A DNA stretch of 64,000 nt from Saccharomyces mikatae IFO 1815 (lineage: Eukaryota > Ascomycota > Saccharomycetes > Saccharomycetales > Saccharomycetaceae). Position numbers and translations under genes: made by a program. Numbering within the stretch: position 1 is the first letter of the stretch; each line of letters opens with the position of its first letter. Positions 9,016 through 19,193 of this stretch are shown piece by piece. The notes under the pieces were generated by a model. The model searched no databases. It was not told the origin of the DNA and worked only from the letters and a program-made list of their open reading frames with translations. The stretch spans positions 124,001-188,000 of the forward strand of contig NC_079259.1 of assembly GCF_947241705.1 (NCBI RefSeq), in the 5' to 3' direction.

Positions 9016-10788
9016 TCATCTGTAGTCATTGTCAGGCTCATTTGGATCAATTTTAAAGATTTTGTCCGGGTTCATGATTCTCTTTGGATCAATAGCCAGC
9101 TTAATCTTTCTCATCAAATCAACAGGTGCCTCGCCGAGCTCTTCAAGCAAGTACTCTCTTTTACCGATACCCACTCCATGTTCACCTGTACAAGTACCTT
9201 CAGCATCTAGTGCTCTCTTGACCATTCTATCCACAAGCTGACTGCAGGCTTCATGTTCTTCAGGGGTTCTGTAGACGATGAATGCATGGAAGTTACCATC
9301 ACCAGCATGTCCAACGATGGCGTTGATCAATTTACTAGCTTGCATGTCCTCTTTGGTTTCGTGAATAACTTTGTCGAACTGTGACACTGGAACAGCTACG
9401 TCGGTGGTCCAAACTTTTGCAGATTTGTCTTTGCTCTTATCGGCATCTAGCACCGACCATAATGCCACCTTTCTCGCTTCCCATAACTCCAGTTTTTCGT
9501 CGTCATCTTTGGCAAAATCAAAACTGTTGCAATGGTTTAACTGGGCTATAGATTTAACTTCCTCCACAAGAGCATTGACGAGCTTAGAAGATCTTCCGCC
9601 TATCTTGAAAAACATAGTTGGTTTCTCAACCCAGTCGCATCTGTCCGTGGATTCAGATTCGTTGATCAACTTCATCATGTTCTCATCCAATAACTCCATG
9701 GCGTTCAAATGAATACCACTCTGTGTTAGATTAGAGGCACATGCAGCAGCGTCCTTGATAGTATCGAAGGATACCACAGCGACAGTTTCTGCCTTGGGCT
9801 TGACGTGACACTTGACAGTAGCCTCAGTGACAATACCTAAGGTGCCTTCGCTCCCCACAAACAAGCCATTTAGATTGTAGCCTGCACTCGATTTTCTGGG
9901 TCTTTTCTTCGTTTTAACGATGGTACCGTCCGGCAACACTACAGTCATGTTTATGATATTTTCCTTCATGGTACCGTAACGGTAAGCGTTGGTACCGGAA
10001 CAAGAATTAGCAATACAACCACCGATTTGAGCACCTGGACCAGGGTCACAACCAAACAACAGGCCGTGCTCTCCCAAAAAGTCGTTCAAATCTTCCCAAG
10101 GTAGACCAGCCTGGACAGTGATGTCCAAGTCCAGTTTGTCAAATTTCACGATGCTGTTCATATACTTGGACAAGTCCACGGTAATAGTATCCCCGATTCT
10201 GGTGGGTAGGAAATGTCCCTCTAAGGAGGTCCCGCCCGAAAAGGGCACGACTGGGAGGTTGTTATCATGACATATTTTCAAAATTTTGGAGACTTCTTCT
10301 GTGGTATGGGGGAATAATATAATCCTCGGTCTTTGCTCAGGCGAGGGGTGGTGTGTGTTGAAGTACGTATCTGAATGCGCGTCCAAATCAGACTTTGAAT
10401 CAGAGTAGTTATCAGCATTGTTTCCAAGCAAGCTTTTCAGCTCCTCGACAACGTTATCGATTTTGGCTGCGTCGTGCAGATACTCCGGTGAGTCCAGAGA
10501 GGACAACTTCAACGTAGAATTCACCGGATCGATCTTTTTCACCATTTCAAGCCTTTCTATAAGGTCTTCCTTGGTTTCCCGAGAATAGAGGTTCTTCGCG
10601 AACAAATAGCCGAATAGAGTAGCTGAAGAAGCGATGACGGAATACTTTAACCACTGGCTGCTACTGCTGCTACTGCTGCTACTGCCCGTACTAGTTGAGG
10701 CATATCTGTAGCACGATCTTCTCAGCAGCCTTCCCTTGGGGTGTGCAATAGGCTTGATCAATCTTGCGCAATTACGTTTCCACAACAT
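9016..10788 (-). CDS. DLD1: Mitochondrial D-lactate dehydrogenase (cytochrome) Dld1
   Basis: This 590-residue protein (587 in S. cerevisiae) begins with an Arg-rich, acid-free presequence, a run of nine Ser (residues 36-44) and a hydrophobic segment near residues 48-64, as in an inner-membrane-anchored intermembrane-space protein. The FAD type 4 domain shows PFSGGTSLEGHF at 182-193, and the C-terminal FAD-oxidase domain shows HAGDGNFHAF and TGEHGVGIGKREYL. The enzyme oxidises D-lactate to pyruvate and reduces cytochrome c. The upstream region holds a CCAAT box and a CGG-N6-CCG element, in keeping with the known carbon-source and Hap control of DLD1. Confidence 0.97.
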   Translation of the reverse strand: MLWKRNCARLIKPIAHPKGRLLRRSCYRYASTSTGSSSSSSSSSQWLKYSVIASSATLFGYLFAKNLYSRETKEDLIERLEMVKKIDPVNSTLKLSSLDSPEYLHDAAKIDNVVEELKSLLGNNADNYSDSKSDLDAHSDTYFNTHHPSPEQRPRIILFPHTTEEVSKILKICHDNNLPVVPFSGGTSLEGHFLPTRIGDTITVDLSKYMNSIVKFDKLDLDITVQAGLPWEDLNDFLGEHGLLFGCDPGPGAQIGGCIANSCSGTNAYRYGTMKENIINMTVVLPDGTIVKTKKRPRKSSAGYNLNGLFVGSEGTLGIVTEATVKCHVKPKAETVAVVSFDTIKDAAACASNLTQSGIHLNAMELLDENMMKLINESESTDRCDWVEKPTMFFKIGGRSSKLVNALVEEVKSIAQLNHCNSFDFAKDDDEKLELWEARKVALWSVLDADKSKDKSAKVWTTDVAVPVSQFDKVIHETKEDMQASKLINAIVGHAGDGNFHAFIVYRTPEEHEACSQLVDRMVKRALDAEGTCTGEHGVGIGKREYLLEELGEAPVDLMRKIKLAIDPKRIMNPDKIFKIDPNEPDNDYR

Positions 10789-10872
10789 TGTTCCTTGTTT
10801 TTGTCTCCAGCTAAGTCCGGATCTTCACAACTACACAATTGCGCAAACTCTAACCCAAATACAGACACACAG

Positions 10873-10902
10873 ACACACACACACACATATATATATATAT
10901 AT
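10873..10902. repeat. (AC)7(AT)8 compound microsatellite
   Basis: Seven AC units (10873-10886) are followed directly by eight AT units (10887-10902), starting about 85 bases upstream of the DLD1 ATG. Confidence 0.95.
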
Positions 10903-10934
10903 GGATCTAACGTTCCGAGTGAAATCTTGTTAAG

Positions 10935-10953
10935 CGGTTATTACCGAACCAAT
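10935..10953. promoter_or_regulatory. CGG-N6-CCG element and CCAAT box upstream of DLD1
   Basis: CGG (10935-10937) and CCG (10944-10946) form an inverted repeat around TTATTA, and CCAAT follows at 10949-10953, about 150-165 bases upstream of DLD1. S. cerevisiae DLD1 is reported to respond to Hap1 and the Hap2/3/4/5 complex. The CCAAT suits the latter; the inverted triplets are not a canonical Hap1 direct repeat. Confidence 0.4.
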
Positions 10954-11347
10954 TGGGGCCAGCTCTACTGGATCAACGTGGGATTGGCAGAGAAGAACTT
11001 CGAGGGAAGGGGGTTGGAGAAGAGAGTGGGATGCGGGCGTGGGGGTTCCTGTTTCTTTTATCGGTATAGCGGACCTAGTTAATAAAACGTAGAGGGCTTC
11101 AACAGAGCGACCGTCCAGGTCAGCCGTCGAGGCCCATATTAGGTGTGACCAGGAAATCAATGTTAAGATTGTTGTAGTGGCCGTGTGGGCTGCTGTTTGT
11201 AAAGACAGTTCTTAGTTATATCGGACAGGGTTCTCTGGTACAGTATTTCGAAAGATGGCGAGGGGTTACCCTGGGTGAGTGGAGGCTTTTGCCAAAAAGG
11301 CTGATGGTGATAATAATGACGGTTGGTGGAAGTATATGAGCAATGGA

Positions 11348-11374
<27 letters not shown>
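11348..11374 (+). repeat. (AGC)9 trinucleotide repeat in the PAR32 leader region
   Basis: Nine perfect AGC units lie about 30-60 bases before the PAR32 ATG, followed by AGT and one more AGC. They are read as poly-Ser in an overlapping upstream frame (see findings). Confidence 0.95.
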
Positions 11375-11379
<5 letters not shown>

Positions 11380-11405
11380 CAAAAGTTGTCTAAGACCAAA
11401 TCAGT

Positions 11406-12302
11406 ATGGCTACGTTCAACCCCTACAACGAGATGGAGAATCAGGCACGTGTTCAGGAGTACAAGGTCTCCACAGGTAGAGGAGGAGCCGGCAACATCCA
11501 TAGGTCTATTTCCAAGCCATCTCCCGTGCTTCTTCCATTGAAATCCAACTCAAAGCCAGCTGCAAACAACAGCAGTAATGGAGGCAATCAGGAGAAAGTT
11601 CCGCGTTTTGCCATTGGCAGGGGCGGCGCTGGCAATATCTTTCATGATCCGCATCTGACAAGGTCCGCTCAGCAACTAGACTCCAACGATAATATCAACT
11701 ATAACGACGTGATTAACGACATTGACGACTATATCTCGCCTATAACTTCAGACATGGGCGAGGAAGGCGAGGGGAATCCGGTGACCAACACCAGGTCTCG
11801 TATTAGCGCCACAAGAAGTCACCAATCGCTACATGCCACCACTTCATCTCCCAACAATAAGGCGCCGATTGTTGTTGGTAGAGGGGGTGCAGGAAACATC
11901 TTCTTTAATAAAAAGAAAGTGTCCAGCAGTGGGGGAAATGAAGAGGATGAGATACGAGGCAGCAATTACGAGGATGAGGATACGATCAATGCAAACGAGG
12001 ATAATCTTTTCGTGGTGACTTCGAATGGCAATGCATTGGCGGCAATCAAATCTGCTTCCAAGAAACCCAAAAATAAGCATAAGGGCAAAAACGTGCCGGA
12101 AAAATTCGCCATTGGCAGGGGCGGTGCAGGAAACATAATCTCGCCCAAGTCAAGTAGGAATACTATACAGCACAACTCTAACGACGAGGACGGTGGCAAA
12201 GGAGATGAAGTTTATGTGAAAGATGACAATAGTAAAGAAAAGAAGAAGAAGAAGAAGAAGAAATCGGGATTCTTCAATTCCTTGAAAACTATGTTTAATT
12301 GA
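11406..12302 (+). CDS. PAR32: Par32, TORC1/Npr1-controlled inhibitor of ammonium transporters
   Basis: This 298-residue, highly hydrophilic protein (295 in S. cerevisiae) carries four GRGGAGN motifs, at about residues 24-30, 72-78, 158-164 and 237-243, each followed by Ile. They are separated by Ser/Asn/Asp-rich linkers, and the protein ends in a Lys cluster (about residues 278-287). In S. cerevisiae Par32 is hyperphosphorylated after rapamycin and inhibits Mep1 and Mep3 when Npr1 is inactive. It lies next to GLT1 and close to UGA3, giving a nitrogen-related neighbourhood. Its 3' end faces GLT1 across 89 bases. Confidence 0.95.
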   Translation: MATFNPYNEMENQARVQEYKVSTGRGGAGNIHRSISKPSPVLLPLKSNSKPAANNSSNGGNQEKVPRFAIGRGGAGNIFHDPHLTRSAQQLDSNDNINYNDVINDIDDYISPITSDMGEEGEGNPVTNTRSRISATRSHQSLHATTSSPNNKAPIVVGRGGAGNIFFNKKKVSSSGGNEEDEIRGSNYEDEDTINANEDNLFVVTSNGNALAAIKSASKKPKNKHKGKNVPEKFAIGRGGAGNIISPKSSRNTIQHNSNDEDGGKGDEVYVKDDNSKEKKKKKKKKSGFFNSLKTMFN

Positions 12303-12323
12303 AATAACATTCATCAGCAAACA

Positions 12324-12372
12324 AAATAAATAAATAAATAAATAAATAAATAAACAGTTAAATAAATAAATA
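12324..12372. repeat. AAAT tetranucleotide repeat in the PAR32/GLT1 convergent 3' region
   Basis: Seven perfect AAAT units (12324-12351) are followed by an interrupted second run. The repeat occupies most of the 89-base spacer between two convergent stop codons and probably overlaps both polyadenylation regions. Confidence 0.9.
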
Positions 12373-12391
12373 ATAATAGTGCAAGCGTGTT

Positions 12392-15300
12392 CTAAACTTG
12401 ACTAGCTAGTTCTTTCAATAGTTTGTAATCACGTTGAACGATACCACCATTACTTGGTAAGTAGGTGGTGCCGTCCATCAAGAACTTATCAACAGAGGCA
12501 GCACACTTTCTACCTTCTTGAATGGCCCAGACAATCAAGGATTGTCCTCTTCTACAGTCACCACATGCAAACGTCTTTCCTCCGTCAATAGAGTACGAAG
12601 AGTCGTCCAGTGTGGCAATAGTACCACGTCTGGTTTTCTTCACTTCACTATCGTTGCCGTTGATCAACTCAGGACCAACGAACCCCATTGACAACAAAAT
12701 GATATCCGCTTCGAAGATTTCTTCACTGTTGGGGATTTCTACCATTTGCCATACGCCACTTTGAGACTTCTTCCATTCCACACGCACCGTTCTGATAGCA
12801 GTCACTTCACCCTCATCGTTACCGATAAATTCCTTAGATAAGATACAGTATTCACGAGGGTCTCTACCGTAATGCTCCTTAACTTCAGCATGACCGTAGT
12901 CTACTCTCATGACACGTGGCCATTGGGGCCATGGATTGTCTTTAGCGCGTTCCACTGGTGGCTCGGGCAGCAATTCGAAATTTAGAACGGATGCTGCACC
13001 ATGTCTCACCGATGTACCCAAACAATCGTTACCTGTGTCACCACCACCGACAACAATCACTTTCTTACCTTCGATCTTTTCACGAATAATAGCCAAGTCT
13101 TTGTCCAACAAGGCCTTGGTGTTAGATTCCAATAGTTGCATGGCAAAATCAATGTTTTTCAATTCACGTCCCTTGATAGACAAGTCACGTGGAATTGTGG
13201 AACCAATAGCATATACCACTGCATTGTGCTTGTTATTTAGTTCATCCATGGTCATAGTTTTACCAATTTCCGTGTTGGTAACAAATTCAACACCTTCAGC
13301 GCTTAATAAATCAATACGACGTTGCACTATCGCCTTATCCAGCTTCATGTTTGGAATACCGTACATCAATAACCCACCACAACGGTCGGATCTTTCATAG
13401 ACGGTAACCTTGTGGCCGGCACGGTTCAGCATATCAGCACAAGCCAAACCGGCTGGACCAGAACCAATAACACCCACTGTGAAACCAGTACGCGTGCTTG
13501 GCGGGCATGGCTTAATCCATCCTTCTTTAAAGGCATTGTCGATAATAATTCTTTCGACTGATTTTATACCCACTGGGTCTTCAATAATACCTAGTGTACA
13601 TGCTCCCTCACAGGGTGCTGGACAAACTCTTCCGGTAAATTCTGGGAAATTATTTGTTTCTAGCAGTTTGTCAAGTGCCAATTTCCATTGATTTTTGAAT
13701 AACAACTCATTAAACTTAGGGATAATATTAGACAGAGGACAACCTGTATCAGATAAACAGAATGGTGTACCACAATCCATACATCTGGCAGTTTGGTATT
13801 TGGCATCCTTTTTAGTAATAGAATTAGTAAATTCTTTCCAGTCATTGACTCTTGTCTTTGGATCTCTATGTGTTTCGTAACGACGCTTGTGTACCATAAA
13901 ACCACGTGTTTTTTCAACTCTTTCACTGTTCTTTTCTAGCTGTTTCGCATCTGGAACTGCATCTTCTAAATCAACAACCTTGGGTTCCTTTAAAGTGGCC
14001 TTGTTTGAAATACTAATACTCTTCTTCTTTTCTTGCTCTTTGGCCTTTTGATTAGCAATCAATAGATTGTTGACTTCATCATTGACTTCTTGGTTAGATC
14101 TAAATTTCTTTAGATATTCTGAGGTAGCCTTGGCCTTGGCCTTTGCAGCTTCTGCTTTCTCATTCAATAAGACTTTCTTGTAATCAGTTGGAATGACTTT
14201 AACAAAATCTTTCAAGTAATGATTGAAATTACCAAGAATTCTAGCTGCTAAATCAGATTGCGTGTAGTTCCAATGTTCTTGAATCAAGTTCTTAACAAAC
14301 GCAATCTCAACTGGGTCACACAAAGATTCCAATTCAACAGTATCTTTGTTAATCTTTCCAACAAAGTCGTCATAATCAGAAGTTAAACAGTAGGCGATAC
14401 CACCGGTAGCACCAGAAAAGGCATTTAAGGACTCCATTTGTGACAAGACAATCGCACGACCACCAGTCATATACTCAAAAGCGTTGTTACCCTTGATTCT
14501 TTCAACAACGATAGTAGCACCAGAGTTTCTAACAGCAAAACGCTCACCAGCACTACCTGAGATGAATGCAGTACCAGAAGTAGCACCATAGAAACAGGTG
14601 TTACCAACAATCACATTTTCATCACTCTTAAATTTAGAATTCTTTGGTGGTTTGATGACAATAATACCACCCGACAAACCTTTACCAACATAATCGTTAG
14701 CATCACCATTCAAGATAAAAGTGATACCAGAAGCTAGGAAAGCACCAAAAGATTGACCTGCAGAACCTTCTATGTTGACGACGACGGTATCTTTGGGCAA
14801 TCCGTCTTCACCAAACTTTTTCGAAATCCTGTATGATAAAGTAGAACCTAACGCACGATCAGTATTAATTATAGAGGCATCAATGTTCACGGGCAACCCA
14901 CGGTCTAAAGTGACTTCAGCTTCATCAATTAACTTATTGTCTAGACGAGCATGAAGTTTGTGATCTTGTTTCTTGGTGAACTTAGTTGGAACACCTGGAC
15001 GAATGACATGTGCTGGAGTCAAAATAGGAGACAAATCGATATTTATGGCCTTGGCATTTACGTCATCCCTTTTCTTCAATTTCTCAGAATGACCAACCAT
15101 TTCATCAATGGTACGGAAACCCAATTTGGCCATAATTTGTCTTAAATCTTGAATCAAATAATAGAAGAAGTTAATAACATGTTCAGGTTGTCCCTTAAAT
15201 TTACTTCTCAAGTATGGGTCCTGTGTGGCAATACCAACTGCACAAGAGTTTAGGTGACATCTTCTTAACATGATACAACCCATAGCAATTAAAGGAACAG

Positions 15301-18300
15301 TTGCTAAAGTGAAAGATTCTGCCCCTAGTAAAACTGCAACAGCAATATCAAACCCAGTCCTCAATTGACCATCAGTTTGGACAACAACATTGCGTCTTAA
15401 ATCGTTCAAAACTAAAGTTTGATGAGTTTCAGCTAGACCTAGTTCCCATGGCAAACCTGCGTATTTGACACTTGTCCACCTTGCAGCACCGGTACCACCA
15501 TCATGACCAGAGACCAATATATGGTCAGCTTTAGCTTTAGCTACACCAGAGGCAACAATACCGACACCAACCTCGGAAACCAATTTTACAGAGATTCCTG
15601 CTCTTGGGTTGGCGCATTTCAAATCATAAATTAGTTGTTTCAAATCTTCAATAGAATAAATATCGTGATGAGGAGGAGGTGAAATTAATCCAACATTAGG
15701 AGTAGAGTGCCTAGTTTTAGCGATATCCTTAGATACTTTGTGGGCTGGTAACTCACCACCTTCACCTGGCTTAGCACCTTGAGCAATCTTAATTTGTATT
15801 TCGTCAGCATCAGATAAATAGTATGACGTCACACCGAATCTGGCAGAAGCAACTTGTTTGATGGCAGATCTCATGGTATCACCGTTTTCTTGAACGGCAG
15901 AACGTTCTGCATCTTCACCACCTTCACCACAGTTGGATTTGGCACCTAAACGATTCATGGCGATGGCCAATGTGGAATGGGCTTCCATAGAAATAGAACC
16001 ATAAGACATGGCACCCGATGCAAATCTTCTAGCAATCTCGGTCCATGGTTCAACTTGCTCTAAAGGAATACTACTAGAATTTTCAAAATCCAATTCTAAT
16101 AGCCCTCTTAATGTACAATCTCTAATCGCTTCCATTTCCTTCTTAACATATAATTGCCAAGACACATCGTTTTTGTTTCTAACAGTATCTTGCAAAGAAG
16201 CAATCGCTGTTGGTTCATTGATATGTTTATACCCACCATCTCTGAAGTGGTACTCACCACTTTCTGGCAAGTTAACAGATTTACTGATTGTTTGTCTAGA
16301 TGGATAACCACGTTCATGTAAGGAAAACGCATCTTGAGCTAGATATTCGAAAGTTACACCTCTGATTCTGGAAGAAGTACCTGTGAAACACAAGTCGACA
16401 ATAGAATTATCTAAACCAAGAGCCTCAAAAATTTGAGCACCCTTGTAGGATGCTAAAGTGGAAATACCCATCTTGGACATGACTTTCAAGATACCAGCAT
16501 CTATTGCGTGCTTGTAATTTTCCAGTATTTGTTCTTCATTGAGTGTATCATTGTCGTTATTGACATTACGAAGTAGACCCTCTCTATTCATCCTGACCAA
16601 AGTTTCCATGGCTAAGTATGGATAAATACCATCACAACCATAACCTAATAGGACACAGAAATGATGGATTTCTCTAGCCTCACCAGTTTCTAAAATCAAA
16701 GCAACTTGAGAACGTTGCTTGTTTCTGATCAAGTGGTGGTGAATGGATGAGATTGCAATCAAAGACGAGATGGAAACACGGTTGGCACCCATTTTCCTAT
16801 CTGTAATTATTAGAATTTTCTTACCATCATCAATAGCTTCACCAGCCAATTGAGTAATTTTATTGATCGTATCGGTATAACCCAATAAGCCTTCAGACTT
16901 ATCAAAAGTAATGTCGATTTCAGCAGTAGACCAAGATGGGTACGCTGCCTCAATATTCTTCAAAGCTTGGAATTCATTCCAATGCAGGATTGGAGATTTT
17001 AATAATAAACGATCACATTGAGATGAATGCATTTCCAAAAGATTACCTTGAGGGCCTACGTAGCATTCTAAAGACATGACATTGGCTTCACGAATTGGAT
17101 CGATTGGTGGATTGGTAACTTGAGCAAATAATTGTCTAAAATAATCATAAAGTAGGACAGGATTTTCGTTTAAGCAAGCTAATGGTGCATCGTTACCCAT
17201 GGAACCCAGGGCTTCTTTACCTGTCAAAGCCATTGGAGTTAACAGGAAGGATACCTGTTCGAAGGTATAACCATTGGCCAGCAAACGTGGGTCGCTTTGA
17301 ACTTTCAAAGGTAATGAATTCTGCGATATGAACTCTTTAGGAACTAAACTAGCAGTCTTTGATAAAAGATCGTCTAATTTAATGACTTTAGATAACCAAG
17401 ACTTGAAATCTTGTCTCTTTGAGAGTTGGGTTTTCAACTTTTTTGTATCAACCAACTCACCCAACTGAGTATCGACTAAAAATAAATCACCTGGCTTCAG
17501 TTTGCCTTTTTGAACAACCAATGAGTTCTCAATGGGGATAACACCAACTTCTGAGGCACAGATAACTCTGTCATCACTAGTAATATAATAACGACAAGGC
17601 CTTAAACCATTTCTATCCAATATAGCACCACAGTAACGACCATCAGTAAAAGTCAACAAAGCAGGTCCATCCCAAGGCTCCATCAAACATGCAGCCCAGT
17701 CATACCATGCCTTTAGGTCGGAATCCATATCCTTATGATATGCTTCGGGAACCATCATCATAACCGCTTCGGGAAGTGATAATGTACCATTAATAGTCAA
17801 CAGTTCTAAAACATTATCCAATGCAGCAGAGTCGGACCCACCCTCCTCGATAATTGGATATAGTTTATCTAACTCATCTTTGAAAGTTTGGGAATTCATC
17901 ACACCTTCTCTAGACCGCATCCAATTTTTGTTACCCCTTAGGGTGTTGATTTCACCATTATGAGCAAGCCAACGTAGAGGTTGAGCTCTATCCCAAGAAG
18001 GAAAAGTATTTGTGGAGAATCTTGAATGGACCAACGCCATATGGGATTTGAAATGAGCATTAGTCAAATCTGGGTAGTAGTTATACACTTGAGCAGGCGT
18101 CAATTGGCCCTTGTAAACAATGGTAGTATTGTTAAGAGAACAAACATAAAACCAGTTTTCTAGTCCAATTTGAAGAGAAGCCTCTTTCCTTAAAAGATAC
18201 AATTGAGTTCTGAATTTAGTTTCATTAAACTCTAGTTGTTCATCATCGTATATTGGAACCAATAGTGGCTGTAGAATAGTAGGTTCACGAGATAAAGCAA

Positions 18301-18829
18301 CGTCCCCTAAAATGGTAGAGTCTACGGGAACGTCTCTCCAACCTAATACTGATAAGTTGAAGGATGCTGCCAAATCCTCGAAAATCTTCTGACATTTAAT
18401 CAGAATTTTCTTGTTATTTTTTTCGTTTTTCTTGAAGAAAACATTACCCACGGCGTATTTACCCATCTCAGGTATGTCTAGATCAAGATCCAACTTAAAT
18501 TCTCTTTTCATAAACTCATGAGGAATACCTACCAGAATACCAGCACCATCACCGTTACCATCAGATGAAACAGCACCACGATGAGTCATATTCACTAAAA
18601 GATATCTAGCGTCGGTAACAATCTTATGAGATTGTTCACCATGCTTATTAGCCACGAAACCAACACCACATGCGTCATGTTCGTACTCAGGGTCGTAGAG
18701 CCCTCGTTTGTCCGGAATCACATTTGCCCAAGATTTATGATTATGGTGGTCATCATTATAGTTTTGAATTGTCCCACCCTCATAAGCTTCTTCTAATGGA
18801 TCGAAATTGTCAGATTTCAACACCGGCAT
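12392..18829 (-). CDS. GLT1: NAD(+)-dependent glutamate synthase (GOGAT) Glt1
   Basis: This 2145-residue protein equals the S. cerevisiae length. A 53-residue propeptide precedes Cys54 in EHDACGVGF, the nucleophile of the class II glutamine amidotransferase domain. The FMN synthase domain with the iron-sulphur motif CHLNSCAVGIATQ and the GXGXG helix domain follow. A linker leads into the beta-subunit-like half, with CMDCGTPFC and CPAPCEGAC cysteine clusters and the dinucleotide-binding motif VIGSGPAGLACADML. It makes glutamate from glutamine and 2-oxoglutarate with NADH. The promoter shared with UGA3 holds a Gcn4 site and GATA-type sites, matching the known Gcn4/Gln3 control. Confidence 0.98.
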   Translation of the reverse strand: MPVLKSDNFDPLEEAYEGGTIQNYNDDHHNHKSWANVIPDKRGLYDPEYEHDACGVGFVANKHGEQSHKIVTDARYLLVNMTHRGAVSSDGNGDGAGILVGIPHEFMKREFKLDLDLDIPEMGKYAVGNVFFKKNEKNNKKILIKCQKIFEDLAASFNLSVLGWRDVPVDSTILGDVALSREPTILQPLLVPIYDDEQLEFNETKFRTQLYLLRKEASLQIGLENWFYVCSLNNTTIVYKGQLTPAQVYNYYPDLTNAHFKSHMALVHSRFSTNTFPSWDRAQPLRWLAHNGEINTLRGNKNWMRSREGVMNSQTFKDELDKLYPIIEEGGSDSAALDNVLELLTINGTLSLPEAVMMMVPEAYHKDMDSDLKAWYDWAACLMEPWDGPALLTFTDGRYCGAILDRNGLRPCRYYITSDDRVICASEVGVIPIENSLVVQKGKLKPGDLFLVDTQLGELVDTKKLKTQLSKRQDFKSWLSKVIKLDDLLSKTASLVPKEFISQNSLPLKVQSDPRLLANGYTFEQVSFLLTPMALTGKEALGSMGNDAPLACLNENPVLLYDYFRQLFAQVTNPPIDPIREANVMSLECYVGPQGNLLEMHSSQCDRLLLKSPILHWNEFQALKNIEAAYPSWSTAEIDITFDKSEGLLGYTDTINKITQLAGEAIDDGKKILIITDRKMGANRVSISSLIAISSIHHHLIRNKQRSQVALILETGEAREIHHFCVLLGYGCDGIYPYLAMETLVRMNREGLLRNVNNDNDTLNEEQILENYKHAIDAGILKVMSKMGISTLASYKGAQIFEALGLDNSIVDLCFTGTSSRIRGVTFEYLAQDAFSLHERGYPSRQTISKSVNLPESGEYHFRDGGYKHINEPTAIASLQDTVRNKNDVSWQLYVKKEMEAIRDCTLRGLLELDFENSSSIPLEQVEPWTEIARRFASGAMSYGSISMEAHSTLAIAMNRLGAKSNCGEGGEDAERSAVQENGDTMRSAIKQVASARFGVTSYYLSDADEIQIKIAQGAKPGEGGELPAHKVSKDIAKTRHSTPNVGLISPPPHHDIYSIEDLKQLIYDLKCANPRAGISVKLVSEVGVGIVASGVAKAKADHILVSGHDGGTGAARWTSVKYAGLPWELGLAETHQTLVLNDLRRNVVVQTDGQLRTGFDIAVAVLLGAESFTLATVPLIAMGCIMLRRCHLNSCAVGIATQDPYLRSKFKGQPEHVINFFYYLIQDLRQIMAKLGFRTIDEMVGHSEKLKKRDDVNAKAINIDLSPILTPAHVIRPGVPTKFTKKQDHKLHARLDNKLIDEAEVTLDRGLPVNIDASIINTDRALGSTLSYRISKKFGEDGLPKDTVVVNIEGSAGQSFGAFLASGITFILNGDANDYVGKGLSGGIIVIKPPKNSKFKSDENVIVGNTCFYGATSGTAFISGSAGERFAVRNSGATIVVERIKGNNAFEYMTGGRAIVLSQMESLNAFSGATGGIAYCLTSDYDDFVGKINKDTVELESLCDPVEIAFVKNLIQEHWNYTQSDLAARILGNFNHYLKDFVKVIPTDYKKVLLNEKAEAAKAKAKATSEYLKKFRSNQEVNDEVNNLLIANQKAKEQEKKKSISISNKATLKEPKVVDLEDAVPDAKQLEKNSERVEKTRGFMVHKRRYETHRDPKTRVNDWKEFTNSITKKDAKYQTARCMDCGTPFCLSDTGCPLSNIIPKFNELLFKNQWKLALDKLLETNNFPEFTGRVCPAPCEGACTLGIIEDPVGIKSVERIIIDNAFKEGWIKPCPPSTRTGFTVGVIGSGPAGLACADMLNRAGHKVTVYERSDRCGGLLMYGIPNMKLDKAIVQRRIDLLSAEGVEFVTNTEIGKTMTMDELNNKHNAVVYAIGSTIPRDLSIKGRELKNIDFAMQLLESNTKALLDKDLAIIREKIEGKKVIVVGGGDTGNDCLGTSVRHGAASVLNFELLPEPPVERAKDNPWPQWPRVMRVDYGHAEVKEHYGRDPREYCILSKEFIGNDEGEVTAIRTVRVEWKKSQSGVWQMVEIPNSEEIFEADIILLSMGFVGPELINGNDSEVKKTRRGTIATLDDSSYSIDGGKTFACGDCRRGQSLIVWAIQEGRKCAASVDKFLMDGTTYLPSNGGIVQRDYKLLKELASQV

Positions 18830-19193
18830 CTTTTCTTTTTCTATTTCTTTTTCTAGTTCTTCAAAGTAGATGGCAAATAGATTAAGAGAAAAGCGACAGA
18901 GAGAAGAAATTTAAATAAATAAAAACACTGTAGCAGAAAAATAAATAAATATGTTAAACGTTAATCACTACCTCTATGAGTAAAAGAAGGAAAGAAAGAG
19001 CAACTGAGTATATCCGTCTGTGTAGTATAGGAATGAGATAGCAACGTCCTATCTTCCTGTTATGTGGAAAGGAATAGTTGGGTATTGTTATCAAGAAGGG
19101 TGTAATAATTGATTAATTTGGTAAGAAATGAGACAATAGAATGAAATAAATACAATAAGATATGAAAGACTATCAGAAGTTATGAATGACTAA

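Larger units (their letters stand above)
10789..11405. promoter_or_regulatory. Divergent DLD1-PAR32 promoter with microsatellites
   Basis: This 617-base spacer contains an (AC)7-(AT)8 microsatellite, a CGG-N6-CCG element and a CCAAT box near DLD1, and an AGC repeat and short upstream ORFs near PAR32. Two antisense ORFs (10930-11160 and 11163-11501) fall where the dubious S. cerevisiae YDL172C lies and are not supported as genes. Confidence 0.6.

Noticed and set aside
10930-11501. Two adjacent minus-strand ORFs where the dubious YDL172C would lie
   Set aside because: They are broken into two pieces, overlap the PAR32 promoter and CDS, and contain a poly-Cys run from the AGC repeat.
12909-13400. 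Plus-strand ORF of 163 codons opposite GLT1
   Set aside because: It is fully antisense to the conserved beta-subunit half of GLT1, with no independent protein features.
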